Assembly (NCBI GenBank): GCA_003167555.1 | Contig: PMSN01000012.1 | Location: forward strand, 1-64,000 | Direction: 5' to 3' | Length of the DNA stretch: 64,000 nt | From: Spartobacteria bacterium | Lineage (GTDB): Bacteria; Verrucomicrobiota; Verrucomicrobiia; Chthoniobacterales; UBA10450 | Shown here: positions 52,547 to 61,186 of the stretch, piece by piece | Layout of the letters: the number at the start of each line of letters is the position of its first letter | Numbering within the stretch: the stretch's first letter is position 1 | Notes under the pieces: model-generated | The model's database searches: none | What the model saw: the letters and a program-made list of their open reading frames with translations, nothing else | Told to the model about the DNA's origin: nothing | Translations under genes and position numbers: made by a program

Positions 52547-53397
52547 GTCGGAGAGAAGACGACGTAAACGACGTTAAAGAGCGTGTCGAAACCGATCACA
52601 GTCGTGATGGCTGTGACGACGCTGGAGGTGGTCGCTGTTCCCACGCCGGCCGCGCCGCCCGTGACGTGCAGACCGCGGTAACACGCGATCGCCGAAATCA
52701 GCAGGCCGAAGAGAAAACTCTTGGCGATGCCGGTGACGATGTCCCGGATCAGGAGCGCGTTGAGGACGAGATCGTTGAAGTAAACGAAAGCGATGTTGAA
52801 ATACCAGCGCGAGATCAGGCTCGTCGCGATGATGGCCGCCAGGCTCGAGATGACGGAAAGGCAGGGCATGAGCAGAAAAAGCGCGAGCATCCGCGGCGCG
52901 ACGAGGAAGCGCAGCGGACTGATGCCCATGGCCTCGATCGCTTCCACTTCTTCGGAAACTTCCATCGTTCCCAGCTCCGCCGTGAAGGCCGCGCCGATCC
53001 GCGCCGCGAGCATGATCCCAGTGAGCAACGGCCCCAGCTCCCGCGTGAAAGCGATCGAGACCAGACCCGGCACGAGGCGTTCCGTCCCGAAGCGCTCCAA
53101 TTGATAACCCGTCAAAAGCGCCATCGTGAGCCCGAGGAAAAACGAAACCATCGCCACGAGCGGGACCGAGCCGACACCGGCGCGCTCGGTGTGCCGGAAA
53201 AAACTCGCAGCGCGGAAGGGCGCGCGCCCGCGCCGCATGTTGTCGACCGTTTCCGTGAAGGTCTGGATAATGAACCAGAACATCCCACCCACTTCGCGCA
53301 GGAACCCGCGGCCCTTTTGCCCGATTCCCTGGACGACAACGACCGGGTTGGTCTCGATGGTTCCGCCTGAATCCGCCTCGCGCTGCTCGTCGGCCAT
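52543..53397 (-). CDS. mlaE: MlaE-type permease
   Basis: A 284-residue permease with five or six helices and the MlaE signature RIGAAFTAELGTMEVSEEVEAIEAMGISPLRFLVAPRMLALFLLMPCLS. It begins with an unstructured acidic stretch. With MlaF and MlaD it should move phospholipid across the inner membrane to keep outer-membrane asymmetry or to export lipid. MlaB, MlaC and MlaA are not in the window. Confidence 0.92.
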   Translation of the reverse strand: MADEQREADSGGTIETNPVVVVQGIGQKGRGFLREVGGMFWFIIQTFTETVDNMRRGRAPFRAASFFRHTERAGVGSVPLVAMVSFFLGLTMALLTGYQLERFGTERLVPGLVSIAFTRELGPLLTGIMLAARIGAAFTAELGTMEVSEEVEAIEAMGISPLRFLVAPRMLALFLLMPCLSVISSLAAIIATSLISRWYFNIAFVYFNDLVLNALLIRDIVTGIAKSFLFGLLISAIACYRGLHVTGGAAGVGTATTSSVVTAITTVIGFDTLFNVVYVVFSPT

Positions 53398-53520
53398 GTT
53401 CAGGGAAGTTGCCTTAGTTCCCTCGCGTGCAAAGGGGAAAATCCCGTGGCGTGGGCGTCCACGAGAAAATAAAGCTGGCAGGCGAGTTGCCCGCAGGCCA
53501 AAAGCGAATCAAGACGAACA

Positions 53521-54471
53521 ATGGAAACACGGGAGAGAAAGATCGGGTTGGTGATTCACGGAGGCGCGGGCACGATCGCTCCGAGCAAAATGACGCCGGA
53601 GATAGAGCGCGATCTTCGCTCCGGTTTGCAGCGCTCGCTCGAGGCCGGCTCCGGCATTTTGAAAAATGGCGGCTCGAGTCTGGATGCCGTCGCCGCCGCG
53701 GTGCGCGTGATGGAGGACGATCCGCGTTTCAACGCGGGCCGCGGGGCCGTTTTCACCAGCGCCGGCACGAATGAAATGGACGCGGCAATCATGGACGGAA
53801 AGACGCTGAAGGCCGGATCGGCGGGAGCTCTCACGCACGTTCGGAATCCCATTACGCTCGCGCGCGCCGTCATGGATCGGTCGCCGCACGTCATGTTCGT
53901 GGGAGAAGGCGCGGAAGCTTTCGCCCGCCAGACCGGCATCGAGCTGGTCGACGAGAAATATTTTTATACCGAAGAACGTTGGAATGCGTTGCAACACCTG
54001 CAGAAAGCCGAGGCCGACGCCCGCGCGACGGGAAAAGAATTCGCCGTCTCCGACCAGGACCGGCACGGGACGATCGGCGCGGTGGCGCTCGATCAGGCCG
54101 GCAACCTGGCCGCCGCTACTTCCACCGGCGGCAACACGAACAAACGGCCCGGACGCCTCGGCGACACGCCCATTATCGGCGCGGGCACTTACGCGAACAA
54201 TCGCACCTGCGCGATGTCGGGCACGGGCGACGGCGAATATTTCATGCGTCTCGTCGCCGGCCACGAGATTTCGGCCTTGATGGAACATCGCGGCCTGCCG
54301 CTGGCGCAAGCCGCTCAAACGGTCCTCGATCAGATTACCGAACTGGGCGGCGCGGCTGGCTTGATCGCGATCGACCGGAACGGAAACGTCGCGCTTCCTT
54401 TCAACACCACCGGGATGTATCGCGGTTACGTCGATGCCAAAGGCAACGCGGTCGTCGGCATCTACAAGTAG
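53521..54471 (+). CDS. isoaspartyl peptidase / L-asparaginase (Ntn hydrolase)
   Basis: A 316-residue plant-type asparaginase precursor. VIHGGAGTIAP starts the protein; autocleavage is expected before the Thr in DRHGTIGAVALD (about residue 182), which becomes the nucleophile of the small subunit. GGNTNKRPGRLGDTPIIGAGTYAN and CAMSGTGDGEYFMR bind substrate. It removes isoaspartyl residues from damaged proteins or deaminates asparagine. No signal peptide is seen, so it is cytosolic. Confidence 0.92.
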   Translation: METRERKIGLVIHGGAGTIAPSKMTPEIERDLRSGLQRSLEAGSGILKNGGSSLDAVAAAVRVMEDDPRFNAGRGAVFTSAGTNEMDAAIMDGKTLKAGSAGALTHVRNPITLARAVMDRSPHVMFVGEGAEAFARQTGIELVDEKYFYTEERWNALQHLQKAEADARATGKEFAVSDQDRHGTIGAVALDQAGNLAAATSTGGNTNKRPGRLGDTPIIGAGTYANNRTCAMSGTGDGEYFMRLVAGHEISALMEHRGLPLAQAAQTVLDQITELGGAAGLIAIDRNGNVALPFNTTGMYRGYVDAKGNAVVGIYK

Positions 54472-54485
54472 CGCGCGATTGCGGC

Positions 54486-55199
54486 ATGCTCCCGGCATTT
54501 TCACTCGTCATCCCCGCTTTTAACGAGGCGGAACGAATCGAACAGAGCCTGCGCGACGCGCTCCTCTATTTGCAAACCAACAGCCCGGAAAGCGAATTGA
54601 TTGTCGTGAACGATGGCTCGACCGACGCAACCTCCGAAATCGTGCGCGAAGTTTTCGCTGCCACCGGCTCGATCGCGACGCGGTTGATCGAGCATTCCCC
54701 CAATCGGGGCAAAGGCGCGGCCGTGCGCGATGGTTTGCTGGCCGCGACGAAACCGATCGCATTGTTTTCCGACGCAGATTTATCGACACCCATCGAGGAA
54801 ACGCCGAAGCTGATCGAACCGATCGCGGCCGGCGAGATCGACATCGCCTTCGGTTCGCGCGCACTCGATCGCCGGCTCATCGGCCATCGGCAACCGTGGC
54901 GGCGCGAGCAGGGGGGCCGCGTTTTCAATCTGCTCGTGCGTCTGGCTACAGGTCTTCCATTTTGGGACACGCAGTGCGGGTTCAAGGCCTTTCGCCTCGA
55001 TGTTTGCCGCCCGATTTTAGAGAAAGCGCAGACCGAAGGATTCGGCTTCGATGTCGAGCTGCTTTACCTCGCGAAGAAAGCAAATCTTCGCATGCGAGAA
55101 GTCCCCGTGCGCTGGGATCATCACGAAGGAAGCAAGGTGCAGTTCGCGCGCGACAGCATCCGGATGCTGCGCGAAGTGCTGGCGTTGCGCGCAAGGTAG
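54486..55199 (+). CDS. GT2 glycosyltransferase (dolichyl/undecaprenyl-phosphate glucosyltransferase-like)
   Basis: A 237-residue single-domain family 2 glycosyltransferase. SLVIPAFNEAERIEQSL opens the fold, IVVNDGSTDATSEI and LFSDADLSTPIEE give the DxD metal site, then FGSRALDR and DTQCGFKAFRLDVC with the acceptor-side loop. The sequence fits enzymes that load glucose or mannose onto a polyprenyl phosphate, but it lacks C-terminal membrane helices. The track ORF starts far upstream in another gene; ATG 54486 is the true start. Its TAG stop is part of a palindromic repeat. Confidence 0.88.
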   Translation: MLPAFSLVIPAFNEAERIEQSLRDALLYLQTNSPESELIVVNDGSTDATSEIVREVFAATGSIATRLIEHSPNRGKGAAVRDGLLAATKPIALFSDADLSTPIEETPKLIEPIAAGEIDIAFGSRALDRRLIGHRQPWRREQGGRVFNLLVRLATGLPFWDTQCGFKAFRLDVCRPILEKAQTEGFGFDVELLYLAKKANLRMREVPVRWDHHEGSKVQFARDSIRMLREVLALRAR

Positions 55200-55248
55200 G
55201 GTCGTCGCGCTGCGCCGTCCGCGGTCATCGCAACGCGACGGCGCTACC
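55195..55248. repeat. GGTAGGG-type palindromic repeat, copy 2 (54 bp)
   Basis: A 54-bp inverted repeat, GGTAGGGTCGTCGCGCTGCG.. ..CGCGACGGCGCTACC. By my count it is identical at 46 of 54 positions with the copy inside pheT. Its first bases supply the TAG stop of the GT2 gene. Confidence 0.88.
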
Positions 55249-55250
55249 AA

Positions 55251-55661
55251 TTATTTCTTAACGATCTCGGCGTTCTCGAGCAGCGGGATGCCGCCGTTGG
55301 TGGCCAGCTTGCCTTTCAACGTTACGGTTTTGCCCGCGTATTCGGCGAGCTGATCATTCATCGGCTTGTGATCGCCCACGACGAGATAGGTTTTCCCGTC
55401 GCTTAGAATCCCCACCGGTCCGCCGCCTTTAATGCATTTCGCGGCGCACGTCGCATGCTTTTCGCCAGAGGCGTTGTGATCCGCGTAGCACATCAGGTCG
55501 ACGATTTCGCCCGTGATCGTTTTCTCGGCGGCGGCGTCGAGTTTTTCCTTGCCCGGTTCCTCAGCGGCGAGGGCCAGCGGGGAAACAATCAACGCCGCGG
55601 AGAAACTGATCGCGACGGTCAACTTCAATAACTTCGAACTGCCATCAGGAGAATAAAACAT
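55251..55661 (-). CDS. small exported protein of unknown function
   Basis: A 136-residue protein with a signal peptide (LTVAISFSAALIVSPLALAAE). The mature part is a compact beta-rich domain: TITGEIVDLMCYADHNASGEKHATCAAKCIKGGGPVGILSDGKTYLVVGDHKPMNDQLAEYAGKTVTLKGKL, with three conserved-looking Cys and several His, so metal or disulfide binding is possible. It resembles OB-fold-like periplasmic proteins in layout, but I cannot name the family. It is monocistronic. Confidence 0.75.
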   Translation of the reverse strand: MFYSPDGSSKLLKLTVAISFSAALIVSPLALAAEEPGKEKLDAAAEKTITGEIVDLMCYADHNASGEKHATCAAKCIKGGGPVGILSDGKTYLVVGDHKPMNDQLAEYAGKTVTLKGKLATNGGIPLLENAEIVKK

Positions 55662-55743
55662 CCCTGAACGTCCGCCCCGATTCGGCCACCGTCAATTGCG
55701 CCGATTGTATATGGCGGGTGGCATCGGCATAACGGGAACGCAT

Positions 55744-55905
55744 TGTCATCCCGAGGCTGGCGAAGCGCGCCGAGGGACCTCGCAACTGGTCGCCGGCTAG
55801 CTTGCGCAAAAACAACGTCTTCGATGGTGAAAGCGTCTGTAGGGCGCAAGCTGATCGGAACGACAGTTGTGAGGTCCTTCGCCGTCTGCGCGGCTCAGGA
55901 TGACA
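55744..55905. repeat. TGTCATCCCGA palindromic repeat, copy A5
   Basis: A 162-bp element starting TGTCATCCCGAGGCTGGCGA and ending GCGCGGCTCAGGATGACA; one base of the right arm departs from the consensus. It ends 5 bp before the carA stop and forms most of the 248-bp gap before the small exported protein. Confidence 0.9.
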
Positions 55906-55909
55906 GCGT

Positions 55910-57058
55910 TTACTTCCCTCGCTCGATCAGCTCCGCGAATTGGGAGAAGAAATAAGTGGCATCGTGCGGCCCCGGCGCGGCTTCCGGATGATATTGCACG
56001 CTGAAGACCGGCAATTCGCGATGACGCATCCCCTCGACGGTGCCGTCATTCAAATTGATGTGCGTGACTTCCATCTCCTTCGGCAATGAATCCGCGTCCA
56101 CCGCGAACCCGTGGTTCTGCGAAGTGATCGCCACCTTGCCCGTGCGCAAATCTTTCACCGGTTGATTCCCGCCGCGATGGCCGAATTTCAATTTGAACGT
56201 TTTGCCGCCGACGGCGAAACCGAGCACCTGATGTCCGAGACAGATTCCAAAGATCGGCTTTTTTTCCATCAAGCCGCGGAGCGATTCATGCGCGTAATGC
56301 AGCACGGAGGGATCGCCCGGCCCGTTCGAAAGGAAGACACCGTCCGGATCGAGAGCCAGCACTTCGGCAGCGGTCGTAGTCGCCGGCACCACCGTGACGC
56401 TAAAACCATTCTGGCGCAGACGCCGGAGAATATTTTCCTTGATGCCGTAGTCGTAAGCCACGATGCGATGGCGCACCGGCGGCAGCGGTTGCTGCGTGAT
56501 TTCATCCGCGTTCCCACTCGGCACCGACCAGTTCGCGCTGAGCCGGTCGTCTTCGTCCCACCGATACGCAACAGCGGTGCTGACTTCGCGGACATAATCC
56601 ATCCCGATCACGCCCTCGCCGTCGATCGCGCGCTGGACCGCCTCCTTTTCCGAAAACGTTTCACTCGTTAGGCAAGCTTTCATCGCGCCGCGCTCGCGCA
56701 GGTGTCGCGTGAGCGCGCGGGTGTCGATGCCTTGGACGCCGGGGATTTCCCAGCGCCGCAAATAATCTTCGAGCGACGATTCCGAGCGCCAGTTGCTCGG
56801 AATTTCGCTCAGCTCTTCAATGACGAATCCGCGCACGTGCGGCTGCCGGCTTTCCTGGTCGAGCGCGTTCGTGCCGTAATTTCCGATGAGCGGATAAGTC
56901 ATCGCCACGATCTGGCCGCGATACGACGGATCGCTCAGGACCTCCTGGTAGCCGGTCATGGAAGTGTTGAAACAAACTTCGCCGACGCGCGTGCCGGTGG
57001 CGCCAAAAGATTCGCCTTCGAAAATCCGGCCGTCTTCGAGAGCGAGAATTGCGCGCAT
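55910..57058 (-). CDS. carA: carbamoyl-phosphate synthase small subunit
   Basis: A 382-residue glutaminase subunit that feeds ammonia to CarB for arginine and pyrimidine synthesis. The N-domain has [16 protein letters not shown] and [21 protein letters not shown]. The class I amidotransferase has [27 protein letters not shown] and the nucleophile in [11 protein letters not shown], with the HPE triad in [13 protein letters not shown]. carB is not adjacent, so the two subunits are split here. The gene follows the 6S RNA terminator on the same strand. Confidence 0.95.
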   Translation of the reverse strand: MRAILALEDGRIFEGESFGATGTRVGEVCFNTSMTGYQEVLSDPSYRGQIVAMTYPLIGNYGTNALDQESRQPHVRGFVIEELSEIPSNWRSESSLEDYLRRWEIPGVQGIDTRALTRHLRERGAMKACLTSETFSEKEAVQRAIDGEGVIGMDYVREVSTAVAYRWDEDDRLSANWSVPSGNADEITQQPLPPVRHRIVAYDYGIKENILRRLRQNGFSVTVVPATTTAAEVLALDPDGVFLSNGPGDPSVLHYAHESLRGLMEKKPIFGICLGHQVLGFAVGGKTFKLKFGHRGGNQPVKDLRTGKVAITSQNHGFAVDADSLPKEMEVTHINLNDGTVEGMRHRELPVFSVQYHPEAAPGPHDATYFFSQFAELIERGK

Positions 57059-57126
57059 GCTGGTCGAGACCGTTAGCAGCTTTCGTCGCGCGCGAAAGTC
57101 TAAAGCTTCAACGCCTGCTCTTGATC

Positions 57127-57190
57127 GTGATCCTGCTCCTGATCTTCACCCGGCGCGAGGGATCAGGATTAAGATCAGGATCAGGAGCAC
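57127..57190. repeat. GATCCTGATCTT inverted repeat upstream of carA
   Basis: GTGATCCTGCTCCTGATCTT and the near-complement ..AAGATCAGGATCAGGAGCAC flank a short centre. It lies between the 6S RNA terminator and carA and could form a leader hairpin of the carA transcript. Confidence 0.7.
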
Positions 57191-57223
57191 GAAAAAGCCC
57201 GGACCGCTTTCGCAGCCCGGGCT
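57191..57223 (-). terminator. intrinsic terminator of the 6S RNA gene
   Basis: On the minus strand AGCCCGG and CCGGGCT form a 7-bp GC stem around an inner loop, followed directly by TTTTTC. This is a canonical Rho-independent terminator, ~12 nt after the mature 6S 3' end. Confidence 0.85.
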
Positions 57224-57234
57224 CTTCAAATTAT

Positions 57235-57413
57235 TACCCCGCAAATGCCGTTAAGGCGGATATCCCGTTCCCTTTCGGTAACGGGCGGATGACCGCCGCA
57301 CGAGCGTCTGACTTCCAATTAAGGCATGTCATCTTCCCAATGCAGCCAAGCCTCCTATTAATGAAATATCGGTTCGGGAATCACACCTGTAATCTCGAAC
57401 ACCGCAGGGTAAA
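57235..57413 (-). ncRNA. ssrS: 6S RNA
   Basis: About 180 nt on the minus strand match the 6S RNA plan. The 5' ATTTACCCTGCGGTGTTCG pairs with the 3' ..GGCATTTGCGGGGTAAT, as CTGAGATGTTCG pairs with GGCATCTCGG in E. coli. The conserved GAACCGATATTTCATTAATA corresponds to E. coli GAGCCGATATTTCATACCA. The middle forms a nested stem (CCGCC..CCCGTT..AACGGG..GGCGG). 6S RNA mimics an open promoter and holds sigma70 RNA polymerase in stationary phase. A terminator follows. The ends are estimated to a few nucleotides. Confidence 0.85.
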
Positions 57414-57501
57414 TGGTTGAGAGTTCTCGGTTGAGAGTTGAGCGAAAAGCGCTGGTTTCCATCCCAACCCTCAATCAAAAACTCTCGACCCTGTCAAAGA
57501 A

Positions 57502-59859
57502 CTATTCCCGTAGTTCCACTCCCAATTCCCGCTGCAACCGCTCGCGAATCTTCGCGTGGACCACGGTAATTTCGTCGTTCGTCAGTGTGCGAGCTTTGTC
57601 GCGGTATGTCAACGTATATGCCAGCGACTTTTTTCCCGCGCCCAAACTGGCCGCCTGTTCTCCGCTGAAAAGATCGAACAACTCGACGCTCGCCAGCAAC
57701 GGTTCGCGTGCTTCGCCGATCGCCGCCATGATTTTTTCGTGGCTCAATTCTTCCGGAACAATCATCGCGATGTCGCGCGTGATCGCCGGGAATTTTTCGA
57801 TCTCGCGAAAATTTTTCGTGTCGTGGGCGGCCATCACCTCAGATTGGATTTCAATCTCCGCGACAAGAACTGGAGCGACAGCGCCCGTAGTGGCGGCATG
57901 CGTGGCGGCGAGTTGTCCGAAAAAACCGATGACCTCGGAGCCGGACAAGACATCCGCGCTGACGGAAAGTTCCGGCCGCTCGGAGCGGCGGAAGGAGAGC
58001 TCCTGGATTCCAATTGTTTCGATGACGCCTTTCAAATCGAAAAGATCGAGCCGGCGACTGCCGGAGCGCCAGTGGGCGCGGCTGGCAGCGCCTCCAGAAG
58101 AAACCAGCGCCAGACTTCTTTTCTCCAATCCGTTTGGCGGAGTGAAGATGCGGCCGAGTTCGAAGAGGCGAATGCTCGACGCGCCATTGCGGACGTTGCG
58201 GCCGAGAACCTGGAGCAGGCCGGAAAGAAGCGTGGGCCTCAGCGCCACGTGATCTTCGCTGAGTGGATTGCGCAGCTCGACCGCACCAGTCCCGAACAGG
58301 CTGACTTGGCGCGGGATCAACGCAGAGGTGCGCGCTTCGAAAATTCCGCGAGCCACGAGCCGCTGCCGCAACGCGGATTCAAAATCGTAAATGCGATCCG
58401 CTGCGGATTCCAGCGTGAACCGGCTTCGATCTCGCAACGGCACGCGTTCGATTCCGAAGACACGGACAACTTCTTCGATCAGGTCCGCCTCGCGCTGAAG
58501 ATCGAAACGAAAACTCGGAATTCGCCACGACGCTTCCTCGGCTCCTGGACTCGTTTTCTCAAGGCCGAAGCGTTCGAGAATTTCGTCCACGCGCTTGCTC
58601 GGGACCGGGAGACCGATGAGCCGGTTACAGCGCTCGTAACGCAGCGAAACATCCGGCGGCGGTGCGGGGAGCGCGCCCGCGGTTGCGATTTCGGCAGCCG
58701 GGTTTCCGCCTGCAATCTCGCGAATCAAGTCGGTGGCGCGTTGCGACGAGGGAAGAATCATTCCGGGATCGACCCGGCGTTCGAAGCGGTAACTTGCATC
58801 GCTCGGAAGGTTCAAAGTTCTTGCCGTACGCCGCACGCTGGCCGGATCAAAGAAGGCGCTTTCCAGAAGCAAGGTCGTCGTCGATTCCGTGACGCCGGTG
58901 TCTTCGCCGCCCATGACTCCGGCGATCCCGACCACGCGCGCGTCATCGGCGATGACGAGATCGCGCTCGCCTAAAGAGTAAGTTTTTCCATCGAGCGCGA
59001 GAAATTTTTCTCCCGCGTTCGCCAGCCGGACGGTGATGCCGCCCCGCAATTTGTCGGCATCGAAAGCGTGGAGAGGCTGGCCGAATTCCAGCATCACAAA
59101 ATTCGTGATGTCCACGATATTGTTAATGGAACGCAGCCCGACCGCTTCCAGTTTCGCCCGCAACCATTCGGGGCTGGGACCGACCTTGATGTTCTCGATC
59201 CGGCGCGCGGAATAAAATGGACATTCGTTTGGCGCGGAGATGCGCACACCCTCCTGCTTCAATGGTAGGGACGGCGCGCTGCGCTGTCCGGGGTCATCGC
59301 AGCGCGATGACCCTACCAGCGCAGAAATCTCGCGGGCGAGCCCGTGATGACTCAGCAGGTCGCCGCGGTTCGGCGTGATCTCGACGTCCAGAATTGTATC
59401 GTCGGGAAAGAGCGATGCGATCGGCTCGCCGATTTTTGCGTCGGGAGAAAGGATGAGCAATCCATCACTGTCTTCGGAAAGGCCGAGTTCACTCGGGCTG
59501 CACAGCATTCCCTGCGACTCGACGCCGCGCAGTTTGCTCGGCTTGATTTTCAAATCGTTCGCCAGGACCGCGCCCGGCAGAGCGAGCGGGACCTTGTCGC
59601 CGACCTTGTAGTTCTTCGCGCCGCAAACGATCTGGCGCGGTTGGCCGCTGCCGTCATCGACCTGGCAAACGCTCAGGCGATCCGCGTTCGGATGTTGCGC
59701 GGAAGCGGTGATTTGCGCGACGACCACTTTGTCGAAATTCGCGCCGCGCTTTGCGATCCCCTCGATTTCAATCCCGGCGAGCGTCAGCAGTTCGGCCAGC
59801 TCCTCGATGTTCGAGGGCAGCTCAACAAATTCGCGCAACCAGTTAACGGAGAATTTCAT
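57502..59859 (-). CDS. pheT: phenylalanyl-tRNA synthetase beta subunit
   Basis: A 785-residue PheT. MKFSVNWLREFVELP starts it, followed by the OB-fold tRNA-binding domain (VVVAQITASAQHPNADRLSVCQVDDG), the B3/B4 editing domain, B5 and the C-terminal anticodon-binding ferredoxin fold (KFPAITRDIAMIVPEELSHEKIMA). The track start 37 codons upstream lies in a palindromic repeat. Residues ~180-200 (VGSSRCDDPGQRSAPSLP) are encoded by a 54-bp palindromic repeat inserted in frame. Confidence 0.96.
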   Translation of the reverse strand: MKFSVNWLREFVELPSNIEELAELLTLAGIEIEGIAKRGANFDKVVVAQITASAQHPNADRLSVCQVDDGSGQPRQIVCGAKNYKVGDKVPLALPGAVLANDLKIKPSKLRGVESQGMLCSPSELGLSEDSDGLLILSPDAKIGEPIASLFPDDTILDVEITPNRGDLLSHHGLAREISALVGSSRCDDPGQRSAPSLPLKQEGVRISAPNECPFYSARRIENIKVGPSPEWLRAKLEAVGLRSINNIVDITNFVMLEFGQPLHAFDADKLRGGITVRLANAGEKFLALDGKTYSLGERDLVIADDARVVGIAGVMGGEDTGVTESTTTLLLESAFFDPASVRRTARTLNLPSDASYRFERRVDPGMILPSSQRATDLIREIAGGNPAAEIATAGALPAPPPDVSLRYERCNRLIGLPVPSKRVDEILERFGLEKTSPGAEEASWRIPSFRFDLQREADLIEEVVRVFGIERVPLRDRSRFTLESAADRIYDFESALRQRLVARGIFEARTSALIPRQVSLFGTGAVELRNPLSEDHVALRPTLLSGLLQVLGRNVRNGASSIRLFELGRIFTPPNGLEKRSLALVSSGGAASRAHWRSGSRRLDLFDLKGVIETIGIQELSFRRSERPELSVSADVLSGSEVIGFFGQLAATHAATTGAVAPVLVAEIEIQSEVMAAHDTKNFREIEKFPAITRDIAMIVPEELSHEKIMAAIGEAREPLLASVELFDLFSGEQAASLGAGKKSLAYTLTYRDKARTLTNDEITVVHAKIRERLQRELGVELRE
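59264..59317. repeat. GGTAGGG-type palindromic repeat inserted in frame in pheT
   Basis: A 54-bp inverted repeat (18 codons), GGTAGGGACGGCGCGCTGCG.. ..CAGCGCGATGACCCTACC. It matches the intergenic copy at 55.2 kb at 46 of 54 positions, is read through without a stop on the pheT strand and adds VGSSRCDDPGQRSAPSLP. Confidence 0.9.
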
Positions 59860-59870
59860 GGCGTGAAGGC

Positions 59871-60030
59871 TGTCATCCCGAGGCTGGCGAAGCGCGCCGA
59901 GGGACCTCACAGTTGCAAATTGCGCCATCTCGCAAAATGGAGCGCTCATCTTGACGTAGATGCGTCGCAAAACGCGGAAGCGCTAGAACGCTTGCGAGGT
60001 CCCTCGCCGTCTGCGCGGCTCGGGATGACA
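59871..60030. repeat. TGTCATCCCGA palindromic repeat, copy A6
   Basis: A 160-bp element starting TGTCATCCCGAGGCTGGCGA and ending CTGCGCGGCTCGGGATGACA. It fills the space between pheS and pheT on the minus strand, so the pheST transcript must run through a large hairpin. Confidence 0.92.
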
Positions 60031-60051
60031 CGCTTGTTGAAAGTGCCATCG

Positions 60052-61068
60052 TCATGCGAATTGCCTCAGAAACCGCAGATCGTTTCCAGCGAACAAACGA
60101 AGATCGGGAATGCCGAACAGGATCATGGCGAGGCGATCCATCCCGAGCCCGAACGCGAACCCGCTCCATTTCTCCGGATCGTAAGCAGTGTCCTTTCGCG
60201 CGCGGTTCACTTCCTCGAAGACGGCCGGATGCACCATCCCGCAACCGCACACCTCGATCCATTTTTCGCCGCCTCTGAGCGCCTTCGATTTCACGTCGAT
60301 CTCGAAACTCGGCTCGGTGAAGGGAAAATAATGCGGCCGGAAACGCACCTGCGAATCCGCGCCGAAAAGTTCGTGCAGAAAAAATTCCAGCGTTCCCTTG
60401 AGATCGGCCACGCTCACGTCTTCATCGACGTAAAGACCTTCGATCTGGTGAAACTGCGCGCTGTGGGTCGCGTCCACTTCATCGCGCCGGTAAGCCGCGC
60501 CGGGCGCGATGACGCGGATCGGCGGCGGCGCGTTTTCCATCGTGCGAATCTGCACCGTCGAAGTGTGGGTGCGGAGGAGACGGCCGTCCGGCAAATAAAA
60601 CGTGTCCTGTTCGTTGCGCGCGGGATGATCGGGCGCGGTGTTGAGCGCGTCGAAGCAATGCCATTCCGTTTCCACATCGGGTCCTTCGGCCAGGGCGAAA
60701 CCCATTCGGCGAAAGATGCCGATGCCGCGGTCGAGCATTTGGGTGAGCGGATGGAGCGCGCCGAGTTCGGCCGCGGTGCCGGGCAGGGAGATGTCGATAT
60801 GGGCCAGTGCACTCGCTTCTTTCGCGGCGCGGAGACGTTCCGCGCTTTGCTCGATCGCGACCGTGACGGTGGTACGCGCTTCGTTCAGAAGTTTTCCGAC
60901 GACGGGGCGCTCTTCTTTGCTGAGCGATTTCATTCGGTCGGCCCACGCGGAGATGCTGCCGGCACGGCCAAGATAGCGGATGCGCGCGGCTTCGAGCGAC
61001 TGCTCGTCGGTAGCCTCGCTGACTTCAGTGAGGGCGGCGTCGCGGAGTTGTTCCAGCTCGTGAGACAT
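60052..61068 (-). CDS. pheS: phenylalanyl-tRNA synthetase alpha subunit
   Basis: A 338-residue PheS, the catalytic class II synthetase subunit. The N-terminal coiled coil (LEQLRDAALTEV) binds tRNA. Motif 2 lies in VIAPGAAYRRDEVDATHSAQFHQIEGLYVDEDVS, the Phe pocket in FRPHYFPFTEPSFEIDV, and motif 3 in GFAFGLGMDRLAMILFGIPDLR. I use ATG 61068; the 13 upstream codons in the track come from low-complexity repeat DNA. It works with PheT as an alpha2-beta2 enzyme and follows rplT. Confidence 0.96.
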   Translation of the reverse strand: MSHELEQLRDAALTEVSEATDEQSLEAARIRYLGRAGSISAWADRMKSLSKEERPVVGKLLNEARTTVTVAIEQSAERLRAAKEASALAHIDISLPGTAAELGALHPLTQMLDRGIGIFRRMGFALAEGPDVETEWHCFDALNTAPDHPARNEQDTFYLPDGRLLRTHTSTVQIRTMENAPPPIRVIAPGAAYRRDEVDATHSAQFHQIEGLYVDEDVSVADLKGTLEFFLHELFGADSQVRFRPHYFPFTEPSFEIDVKSKALRGGEKWIEVCGCGMVHPAVFEEVNRARKDTAYDPEKWSGFAFGLGMDRLAMILFGIPDLRLFAGNDLRFLRQFA

Positions 61069-61119
61069 CGAAAGACGAGTGTTCAACGTCCAGCGTCGAA
61101 CGTCCAATTCTGAATTGTA

Positions 61120-61180
61120 GGTGGAACGTGCGCTCCGCGCGCGTTGTCATTCCCATCGAGCGCGGAGCGCTCGATCCACC
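61120..61180. repeat. GGTGGAACG palindromic repeat between rplT and pheS
   Basis: GGTGGAACGTGCGCTCCGCG at the left and CGCGGAGCGCTCGATCCACC at the right form a near-perfect 20-bp inverted repeat. It fills most of the rplT-pheS gap and is a fourth palindrome family. The neighbouring CAACGTCCAGCGTCGAACGTCC is a low-complexity run. Confidence 0.85.
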
Positions 61181-61186
61181 TTGAGG

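Noticed and set aside
57414-57500. 6S RNA promoter with TTGACA near 57494-57500
   Set aside because: A TTGACA is present on the minus strand, but it is about 80 bp upstream of the estimated 6S 5' end and no good -10 box is at the right distance.
57556-58974. 472-codon plus-strand ORF opposite pheT, and 59344..61113 (589 codons) opposite pheT/pheS
   Set aside because: Both run antisense to complete synthetase genes, and the second crosses the intergenic palindrome without any recognisable protein feature.
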